A stretch of 64,000 nt of DNA from Monoplex corrugatus. Its lineage: Eukaryota > Mollusca > Gastropoda > Littorinimorpha > Ranellidae. This document shows positions 56,044 through 64,000 of the stretch, piece by piece. The notes below the pieces were generated by a model. It ran no database searches, was not told the origin of the DNA, and was given only the letters and a program-made list of their open reading frames with translations. The first letter of the stretch is position 1; each line of letters starts with the position of its first letter. A program made the position numbers and the translations under genes. Where the stretch lies: the NCBI GenBank assembly GCA_030674185.1, contig JAPXFY010000018.1:46278432-46342431 (forward strand), given 5' to 3'.

Positions 56044-56392
56044 ATACATTAGTGACGCCCCCCTCTAGGTTCTGTAGGACTACAACGTAATACTGTGTGT
56101 AACAGACTGAAGATGACGACAAAATCTGTCGTAGGCCGCTTCAGAATACATGTAGCCTACACATTGTAGATCTGCTCATTATCTAGCAGTGTGTTATATG
56201 CGTCATGTATTGGTTAGATCTTTGGAATGTTCAATGCACAGCTATGGGTAGGCAGAGGCTATGAGATAACAGTACAATTTGACCGAGAGAACGCAAGGCG
56301 TTTTTGATCTAGGCAAGCACGCTACATGGTGTTGCCTTTGAGCGTTGTAGGTAAATGGGAAAGATCGTAACAGAGCAAGGCACTCTGTTACA
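56044..56392. other. right end of the TG...CA insertion
   Basis: 349 bp between LINE-R and the outer boundary, ending GGCACTCTGTTACA. No gene. Confidence 0.5.
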
Positions 56393-56827
56393 TCTATATA
56401 ACGTGTCTTCCAGTAAGCTCTTGCACTTCAGGATCAGGTTCATATTGCTATAGCCCAGCCGACTACGACAGCCATACTCAGCAAGTCTTGCCAATGGGAA
56501 GTATCAGCGTACTATCATCGTCATTCGTAGACCCTGCAAGAAGGGTTGATACAGAAAAATGGATATCCCCGTACGGCTACCAGCGCCATCCATTTCTTTC
56601 CCCTAAACGTCTTTACTAACACAACGTTCAGTTTAGTTCAGATTGATTACAGCCCAGCTGACCATTAGAGCCATACTAACACAACGATGGTGGGAAATAG
56701 ACACGGACAGTCAGGTAACTGACCAAACAATACATTCCACAGTTTCAGACCAGCTGCAATTTTTCTGTACGGGTTATCCCGTTTCCCTGGAATGCGCTGG
56801 AAGTGGAGCTACATCTGGTCTCATTGT

Positions 56828-57055
56828 TTTTGCTGTTTAAAGCCCAGCTGACTGCGTAGAGCCATATCAGGGCTATAACCGTTTCAAAACATACAAAACT
56901 TCAACAGGGGAAAAAAAAAAGAAAATTAACTACACATAGCAATGCATTGGCGCACACAATCCAACGATGTCCCCAGCGCTGACCACTCCATCTAATCCGC
57001 TGCACAGGGGATTTAAACAGTACACCTGAATACAAATTTAAGCATACCTATTAAC
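56828..57055 (-). mobile_element. RepA copy, 5'-truncated
   Basis: Duplicate of the copy at 48,552, truncated at the same point. Confidence 0.8.
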
Positions 57056-57064
57056 TTTCTTTCT

Positions 57065-57640
57065 TTTATTGTTTAAAGCTCAGCCGACTGCGCAGAACCA
57101 TATCAGGGCTATAACCGCTTCAATACACAAAAACTCAACAGGAAAAAAAAGAAAAGAAAATTAAGTTCACATATCAATGCATTCGCGCACATATCTAAGG
57201 ACATGCCCCTGGCGTAGGACCATTCCGTCCGATTTATCGCACAGGGGAGATTTAAAACACACACCTGAATACAAATATAAGCATACATAAGGACACCAAA
57301 ACATATAAAACAGACATAAATTACCTAAAATTGCTTCCGCATATCTCACCTACATAGAGCCAAAAATGCATTTAATACATATACCCAATTATCAATCCGA
57401 AGAAAAAGTACGTAAGACTTTATCAAACACATACAGATTAATGAACCATAAAGGCAGAAAACGATAGGAAGAAAGCAAAGGAGGCAGAAAGAAACAAAGA
57501 GTGACATAGGAAGAAATGGCAGAAAGCAAAGGAGGAAGAAAGAAACAAAGAGTGACAGAAAAGAGCAAATTTCTGGCACAGAATTTCCAGAAGGTGGAGG
57601 GGGGGTTACTATTTATATTCAAATAGCTGCCAGCATCCCC
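57065..57640 (-). mobile_element. RepA, full length
   Basis: Duplicate of the copy at 48,790, uninterrupted, with an internal repeat of GGAAGAAA-CAGAAAGCAAAGGA near 57,465-57,545. Two minus-strand frames are open. Confidence 0.85.
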
Positions 57641-58044
57641 ACAGGGGGTACCAGAAAGCCTGACCATGTTTCCACGGCAGTTCAGCTCATATTGCTTATA
57701 GCCGGCCCGCAGACCACTAGAGCCATATCAGGGCTAACACCACGCCAAAAAGAAAAGAACCCGTTAAGATAAAAAACACTTAAAAACTATGCTCACCGTC
57801 AACCTTGCAAATCTAAAATGGTTTCCGCGGCAACTCAACCAAAAAGAAGCAACTTCAAAAGATCGCGACGCAATCATGGCTAAAAAATTACAAGACTAAT
57901 AGTTCATCATCAGGAGACGAACAAAGGTTTCCATAGGCAGATGTTTGACCTGAGAGCTTCCTCTTTCCTTATTCGAAGTCACTCCTCATCAATTGAGGCA
58001 TCTGAAGTGAAGGCTTTCTCAACCACAACCGCCACAGTCCTCTA

Positions 58045-58372
58045 GATAGTAAGTAGTTATAGAGTGAGCATTTCCCTTTCCGCACGCGCGTTACCAAGAT
58101 AGTAATGAGTGCAGGGTGTGTTGACGCATGTGTAACCTACATCACACTCTTTCTTATGGTTCCATAGAAGAAGATAGATTTTCTTTCAGGACGTGGGAAG
58201 ATTTGGAAACGTTTATCTGTCTGCTTATTCCAATCCTCCTGCCAGAGATTTCTCACATAAGTGACAGGAAATGATGACAGCAAGCAAAGAAGCAAGGCAG
58301 AAACAAAAACAGTGACAACTTCCAGAAGAAGGGGACACTGTTTATACTGAAAGAACACCTAGTATCCCCATG
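58045..58372 (-). mobile_element. single 54-bp unit, LINE-B piece, RepA 5' end
   Basis: 58,045-58,105 is one unit of the 50.2-kb minisatellite. 58,108-58,262 is LINE-B coding sequence upstream of the CCHC region (also seen near 10.6 and 17.35 kb). 58,263-58,372 is a RepA 5' piece ending at GGGGATACTAGG. Confidence 0.7.
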
Positions 58373-59639
58373 GGGAAATGTGTGTGTAATAAGACTATAA
58401 AAAAAAGATGAGGGTGGATTTGTAGAGTAAATACAATACATCCAATATTGTAAGATCCAAAGTTCTATTCGATTTTCATGATTATTAGGGCATGAATGAT
58501 GCAAAGTAAGTCAACCGATTCAACAAAATGGATATTCAACTTCCCCTGACGTGACATCTGGGCTTCTGGGAATTTCATTTCAACAACAACAACAAAAGTT
58601 TGCCCATGCTGAAAAATAGTAACTGACTTGACAAGTGGAAGGATCTTTTTAGTGGTGTGGCGCTACACCCACCCCACACCACGCCGTGCCACACAATACC
58701 ACACTCTACAACATCACACCAACTTAAACAGCAGTCAAAATCGTTGTGACAGCTATTCCCGAAGGTTTCTGCCAGAACGGTGTATCACGAAAGGAATAAC
58801 CAGATCAGATCCATCATTCTGGCAGAAAACCCTTCGTACTTATCAAGACACGATGCTGATAAGATTTCCAGTCCTGGAGCATGTCAGACATGCCGTCTGT
58901 AGACAAACGACCCAAGGTTAAGGAAGACGTGCCGCAGGTGGCGTTCAACGTGTGGCTATGACGTCACAAGGCCGGCAATACTTTTTCGCTCCTTGGCGGT
59001 AAAAAAGAAACAAAACAAAAAATCCTATGTCTGAATGCGCTAGGCGTACGGACACCAAATCTGATTAAGTTAATTACACACAGTGTCAGTCGCTGTCTTT
59101 GATGTGTGCGTTTCATACCGTATGCAATGTCTGAAAGCCTTGATTCTTTCTCCTCATTTATCTCACCCCAACTCTAAGCCTCTACAAAAAGTGAACTGAG
59201 GAGCTGATGGTGCTGATAATCGACATGGTAGGAAAAAAAGGTCAAGATATTCTGTCAGTCTCCCTTTTTAATATACACTTTTATTAGGCAAAGCCCAGAT
59301 TTTGTGCTTCAAGGTCCTGCGACCCGCAGTAAGTCCACAAGAGAAAACAAATTTCAGTAATGTCAAACGTTCCTCAGAAAATGCATTTCCCACACCCTCC
59401 ACAAAAAGAATGATTTTAAGCAGGTTGTTTTTTTTTTTCCCCGGGTAACTTTGACCCCCTGAATCTTTGCCTTCTAAACGTAAGGTTTTGTGACTTCTTA
59501 CAAGTCCCGATTTTGACCCAAAAAATTGGTAAAGATCCATGCACAAGGAAATGAGAAAATCTTGTTCATGCATCTTTATCACAGACAGAAATCCCAAGCG
59601 TACATACACGAACACAGGCTTACGTGAACGTGCATCTAT
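58373..59639. other. unannotated, largely single-copy-looking
   Basis: No gene recognised. A ~23-bp imperfect inverted repeat lies at 58,760-58,782 and 58,812-58,836 (CTGCCAGAA-GG arms). A plus-strand 97-codon frame (58,628-58,921) has no recognised domain. Confidence 0.45.
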
Positions 59640-59711
59640 ACACACACATACACACACACATACAAACGCGTGCGCACGCGCATGCGCATACACACACACA
59701 CACACACACAC
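59640..59711. repeat. (CA)n with GC-rich core
   Basis: CA repeats interrupted by GCGTGCGCACGCGCATGCGC. Confidence 0.9.
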
Positions 59712-59844
59712 GTCTAGCCGATACAAAAAAATCTTATGGTTTAAAGTGAGAAAGAAAGAAAGAAAACCCAGTGATTGAATGAAAAAATCATGAAGATAAA
59801 GCAACGTGGTCAAGCCAGGAAAATGAATGTTCTTGTTAACTATT

Positions 59845-59930
59845 GATTCAATTCTCGTGACTTATAGCTCAGCCAACTATTCAAGCCATATCAGGGCAAA
59901 CACCACGCTGTAAGCAACTCCTAGATTGTT
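59845..59930 (-). mobile_element. LINE-B copy, short
   Basis: About 80 bp of 3' end, diverged. Confidence 0.7.
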
Positions 59931-59934
59931 GTTG

Positions 59935-60465
59935 TTGTTAACAGTTATTGTTGTTTAGAGCCCAGTCGACTGCGTAGAGTCATATCAGGGCTATAACTGC
60001 TTCAAAACTTCAACAGGAAGAAAAAGGAAAAGAAAATTAAGTATCCATATCAATGCATTCGTGCACATAATCTAAGTACATACCCTGGCTTTGACCACTC
60101 CGTACAATTTATCGTACAGGGCATTTAAAAAACACACCTGAATACAAATATATGTACACCTCAGGACACCAAAAATATATAAATACAGGCATAAATTACC
60201 TAAAATCTCACCTCCCTAGAGCCAAAAATGCACTTAATACATGTACCCAGTTATCAATCCTAAGAAAAAGTATCTAAGACTTTATCGAACACATACAGAT
60301 GATTGGATCATTAAGGCAGAAAATGATAGGTAGAAATGACAGAAAGCAAAGGGACAAGGCAGAAACAAAGAGAGTGACAGAAAAGAGGAAATTTCTAACA
60401 CATAATTTCCAGAAGGTGGGGATACTATTTATACTGAAAGATCCCCCGGCATCCTCACGGGGGAA
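59935..60465 (-). mobile_element. RepA, reference full-length copy
   Basis: About 530 bp. On the minus strand it starts at a C/G-rich 5' end whose first ~45 nt carry GTGGGGAT and ATCCCCAC-type complementary strings in many copies, followed by CTTTCAGTATAAATAGTATC. It ends in AGCCCTGATATGACTCTACG, GCAGTCGACTGGGCTCTAAA and a TAACAA-rich tail. No tRNA-like A or B box, terminal inverted repeat or transposase is seen. The recurrent 5' end, variable 5' truncation and simple-repeat tail make a LINE-dependent retroelement the best reading. Confidence 0.75.
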
Positions 60466-60609
60466 CTCCTAGATTGGTCTGAAAAAAAAAACAACATACA
60501 ATAGTTAAAAACCAAGCACGTGATTAGTCTTTGGACTTTAAAATGTATTCAAAACTCTGTTCCATACGTAATATCATCTAAGATCAAAGCTACCAATTTC
60601 TTGTAAAAA

Positions 60610-60700
60610 CTTGTTTAAACCCAAGCTGACTGCATAGAGCCATATCAGGGCTATAACCACTTCAAAACATACAAACCTTCAACAGGGAAAAAAAAAAGAA
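60610..60700 (-). mobile_element. RepA 3' fragment
   Basis: 3' ~90 bp only. Confidence 0.75.
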
Positions 60701-60769
60701 AAAAACGATTTTGGGAGAACGTTTCTGAAGAGGTTCTTTAATGAGTCTGTTGTATGTAGCGCTTATGTA

Positions 60770-61271
60770 TGTTAAGTGCATACTGCTTATTGCCCAATCG
60801 ACCACTATAGGCATACTAGGGCTAACACCATATTAAAAACAACTCAAGTTTAATTAAAAAGGCAACAGTTAAAAACCAATCACACAATTATCCTTACAAG
60901 TCTACAGCTTTAAATTATTTTTCTCGTTTGTACGATCATAAAAGGTGAAATCTACTGACCTCTTACGAAAACGTGAAAACTGCATTTGCAAGTTCTGGTT
61001 CATATTGCTTATAAGCCCAGCCAACTACCACGGCCATATCAGGGCTAGCACCACGTTAAAAAAAACACCCAAGTTAAAATAAAAAGACAGCGGTTTGTGA
61101 AAAAAACCGTTATCCTTCCAAGTCAAAAAAAATACGTTTAATACGTAAAATCATATCAGGTGAAATCTCTGATCTCTTGTAAAAACTGGAAAATGGTATC
61201 TGGTGAAACACCTCTAAAGAGGTTCTTTTATAGAATCTGCTCTATATTGCTTATGTCTGCCATCGTGCAAG
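60770..61271 (-). mobile_element. two LINE-B copies leading into a tandem array
   Basis: 60,770-60,985 is a truncated copy. 60,990-61,271 is a longer one whose coding end continues without a break into the array. Confidence 0.8.
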
Positions 61272-62500
61272 TCAAGCATTCAATAGGAAGCTGTTTAATG
61301 CCAAGTGGCTCGTCGTACAGTATACACCATGGTGCCCACACTGTGAAAGTCCAAGTATTGAATAGGAAGTTGTTTAATGCCGAGCAGCTCGTCGTACAGT
61401 GTACACCATGGTGCCCACACTGTGAAAGTCCAAGTATTGAATAGGAAGCTGTTTAATGCCAAGTGGCTCGTCGTACAGTATTCACCATGGTGCCCAGATT
61501 GTGTAAACCCTAGCATTCAATAGGAAGCTGTTTAATGCCAAGTGGTTCGTCGTACAGTATACACCATGGTACCCACACTGTGTAAACCCAAGCATTCAAT
61601 AGGAAGCTGTTTAATGCCAAGTGGTTCGTCGTACAGTATACACCATGGTACCCACACTGTGTAAACCCTAGCATTCAATAGGAAGCTGTTTAATGCTGAC
61701 CAGCTCGTCGTACAGTATACACCATGGTGCCCACACTGTGTAAACCCAAGCATTCAATAGGAAGCTGTTTAATGCTGACCAGCTCGTCGTACAGTATACA
61801 CCATGGTGCCCATATTGTGAAAGTCCTAGCATTCAATAGGAAGCTGTTTAATGCCGAGTGGCTCGTCGTACAGTATACACCATGGTGCCCAAATGTGGAA
61901 GTCCTAGCATTCAATAGGAAGCTGTTTAATGCCGAGTGGCTCGTCGTACAGTATACACCATGGTGCCCACATGTGGAAGTCCTAGCATTCAATAGGAAGC
62001 TGTTTAATGCCAAGTGGTTCGTCGTACAGTATACACCATGGTGCCCACATGTGGAAGTCCTAGCATTCAATAGGAAGCTGTTTAATGCCGAGTGGCTCGT
62101 CGTACAGTATACACCATGGTGCCCACACTGTGAAAGTCCTAGCATTCAATAGGAAGCTGTTTAATGCCGAGTGGCTCGTCGTACAGTATACACCATGGTG
62201 CCCACAAGTGGAAGTCCTAGCATTCAATAGGAAGCTGTTTAATGCCAAGTGGTTCGTCGTACAGTATATACCATGGTGCCCACATGTGGAAGTCCTAGCA
62301 TTCAATAGGAACTGTTTAATGCCAAGTGGCTCGTCGTACAGTATACACCATGGTGCCCACATTGTGTAAACCCAAGCATTCAATAGGAAGGTGTTTAATG
62401 CCGAGCAGCTCTTTGCACAGTATATACACCATGATGCCCACATTGTGAAAGTCCAAGCATTCGATAAGATCGTGTTTGATGCCGAGTGGCTCGGAAGGTA
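61272..62500 (-). repeat. 78/79-bp array derived from LINE-B CCHC coding sequence
   Basis: About 15 units. Each corresponds to the LINE-B stretch that encodes the CCHC motif: on the minus strand WCILYDEPLGIKQLPIEC aligns with WCIPCDEPLSIRHLLLDC of the 42.6-kb copy. The second Cys and the His are lost in the array. Units of 78 bp keep the frame, so several in a row read as a 26-residue protein repeat (61,690-62,145); 79-bp units break it. The last units are more diverged. Confidence 0.85.
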
Positions 62501-62564
62501 CCATGGTGTAACTGTCACTTTTAATAAAGGGAAAGAGTTCAAAGATTTTCAGAAGTTCTGGGTG

Positions 62565-63082
62565 GTTCATATTTGTTTAAAACCCAACCGATTGCGTGGA
62601 GCCATTTCAGCGTTATTGTCATTTCAATATACACAATACTTCTACAGGAAAAAGAAATAAATGCACATATCAATGCATTCGCACACATAATCTAAGGATA
62701 TGCCCCTGGTGCTGACCACTCTAATTTATCATACAGATGATTTGAAAAACATACCTTAAGACAAATTTAAACATAACTAAGGACACTCAAAATATGTAGA
62801 AGCGGGCCTAAATTACCTAAACTTGCTTCCACATTTCATATGTCCAGAGCCAAAAATGCACTTAATACATATACCCAATTATCAATCCGTAGAGAAAGAT
62901 CCCAAGACTTTATCGAACACATACAGGTGAATGGACCAGCAAGGCAGACAATGATAGGGAGAAATGACAGAAAGCAGCAACAAAGAGAGTTACAGAAAAG
63001 AGGAAATTCCTAACAGAATTTCAGAAGGTGGGGATACTACTTACACTGAAAAAGCCCCCGCCATCCCCACGAGAGCAATTTA
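62565..63082 (-). mobile_element. RepA, full length
   Basis: 3' end TTTAAAACCCAACCG to the 5' boundary CCCCCGCCATCCCCAC; some short internal deletions. Confidence 0.85.
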
Positions 63083-63208
63083 ATTAATTTTTGTCAAGGC
63101 ACAAAGACAAATACAGAAAACAGACACGTTAAAGCCTAATTATGATAATGAGAAGATTGAAAAAAAAAAGATTCAAACACCAGTAACACATCTATAAACC
63201 TATATATA

Positions 63209-64000
63209 CTACACGTCATTATTGAAGGGCCAGGAACGTTTTTGAGTCAATTTTTGAAAGGAGAAATAACCTATTTTCTCTTACTCTTTTCTCCAATTCG
63301 TTGCCGTAACTGAATGGATAAGAGCTCAGACAACATTGCAGTTTCCTTTTGGCACGTGTTTGGGGATTTGCCGATTTGCAATGGGCGGCCCAAGGAAGAC
63401 AATTTCCACACGAAATTGTCGAATCTTCAGCAGGGTCTCTCTGACGACGCAGGCAAGGTAGCGACAAAATTCGCTTTGCACGTGCAAGGCAAGCCCTTTT
63501 TGAACACTACTCCAGCCAAAGTTGCCCGCAGACGAGGATAAAAAGGACCCGTTCTTGGTTCGTTTTAACCATGCTTGCAAGACGACGGATGACGGATGAG
63601 CAGCTCTGCTTGATGAAGGCCTAGCGCAGCGGGAAGTTGCTAGACGACTTGAAGTGTCGCATTCCACAATCCAGAGACTGCTGGAGCGCTTCAATGAGAC
63701 TGGAGCAGTCCAGGAAAGGCGTCACACGGGTCGACCCAGAGTAACGACAAGACAGCAAGACCGCTACCTTGCCCTCTCCGTCCTGAGGGAAAGGGCATCC
63801 ACTGCGGTGACCTTGAGGGGTCAGCTGAGGGACGCAACAGGTGCTAACATCAGCTGCAACACGGTGAGAAGACGGCTACATGAGGCAAACTTGAGGTCAC
63901 GGAGACCGGCCGTCAGACCCGTGCTGTCACCGGTCAACAGAGTGCGCCGCATGACCTGGGCCAGGGAGCACGTGACCTGGACAAGGCAACAGTGGGCCCG
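63209..64000 (+). mobile_element. Tc1-like transposon, second copy, cut by window end
   Basis: Starts after TA (63,207-63,208) with the same terminal sequence as the right end of the 12.7-kb copy, in the opposite orientation. Its leader is nearly identical to that copy. Confidence 0.9.
63571..64000 (+). pseudogene. Tc1 transposase, 16-bp deletion, runs off window
   Basis: ATG at 63,571 begins MLARRRMTDEQ. Compared with the 12.9-kb copy, 16 bp are missing just after codon 11 (near 63,603), which shifts the frame. Beyond it the helix-turn-helix REVARRLEVSHSTIQRL and the stretch up to TWTRQQWA are readable. At the site of the first copy's 13,670 frameshift this copy keeps the extra base. The catalytic triad lies beyond the window. 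Confidence 0.85.

Larger units (their letters stand above)
52278..56392. mobile_element. 4.1-kb TG...CA insertion (LTR-like) carrying LINE-R
   Basis: It interrupts duplication copy 2. Outer ends are TGAGATGG and CTGTTACA, flanked by TCTA (52,274-52,277 and 56,393-56,396). The uninterrupted site is visible at about 48,091-48,101. TG...CA ends and a 4-5-bp target duplication fit a long terminal repeat or LTR-derived element, but I find no paired terminal repeats and no gag or pol. Without LINE-R the host insertion is about 2.15 kb. Confidence 0.55.
56393..58044. repeat. segmental duplication copy 2, right part
   Basis: Resumes the match to copy 1 (48,100-50,165), with the LINE-B micro-insertion at 56,627-56,674 and LINE-B at about 57,682-57,820. 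It lacks the pogo-like MITE. Confidence 0.8.

Noticed and set aside
58760..58836. MITE from a 23-bp inverted repeat
   Set aside because: Arms are imperfect, there is no target duplication and no second copy in the window.
58628..58921. Possible gene of 97 codons
   Set aside because: No recognised domain. Part of the frame lies over an inverted repeat and a CAC/ACC-rich stretch.
59268..59813. 181-codon minus-strand frame
   Set aside because: It spans a CA repeat and shows no domain.

Overview
This window looks like intergenic or repeat-rich DNA from an animal nuclear genome. Reverse-transcriptase and transposase relics, TA-, TTAA- and 9-15-bp-flanked insertions, and very long GT/GA microsatellites argue against bacteria. 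The mix of an RNase H-bearing LINE, RTE-like LINEs, Tc1, hAT, piggyBac-like MITEs and tRNA-type SINEs would suit a marine invertebrate such as a gastropod mollusc, but that is an inference. I recognise no host gene, no host exon chain and no functional RNA gene. Every recognisable coding stretch is a broken mobile-element gene, and long open frames in GT or GA tracts are artefacts of low complexity.

Names used here: RepA is a ~530-bp non-autonomous retroelement with about 25 copies. LINE-B is an I-clade-like LINE with RNase H and CCHC remnants and a (TGAAC)n-type tail, with more than 30 copies. LINE-T is an RTE-like LINE with an (ATG)n tail, with 4 copies. LINE-R is an RTE-like LINE with a (GGAA)n tail, with 1 copy. 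PB-MITE is a palindromic TTAA-flanked MITE. SINE-C is a tRNA-headed SINE.

Layout. 0-8 kb: RepA copies, a composite RepA+X tandem array (3.3-5.7 kb) and PB-MITEs, one of which has expanded into a 43-bp minisatellite (6.8-7.4 kb). 8-12.5 kb: microsatellites, a 23-bp minisatellite, LINE-T and LINE-B. 12.6-14.7 kb: a complete but frameshifted Tc1 inside one copy of a small duplication whose sister copy is the empty site. 15-23 kb: LINE-T, LINE-B, SINE-C, an unusual interleaved inverted repeat and a purine tract. 24-27.3 kb: a 31-32-bp minisatellite split by a 942-bp hAT derivative. 28-47 kb: microsatellites plus alternating RepA and LINE-B copies. 47-58 kb: a diverged segmental duplication; one copy carries a pogo-like MITE and a 54-bp array, and the other is interrupted by a 4.1-kb TG...CA element that itself carries a 2-kb LINE-R. 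59-64 kb: a full-length RepA, a ~78-bp tandem array derived from LINE-B coding sequence, and a second Tc1 cut off by the window edge.

The most interesting theme is the LINE-B/RepA pair. They share a 3'-terminal block with a possible hairpin, almost every copy lies on the minus strand, and LINE-B has left 45-54-bp insertions with 10-12-bp target-site duplications. No host defence system or other gene-based system is visible.
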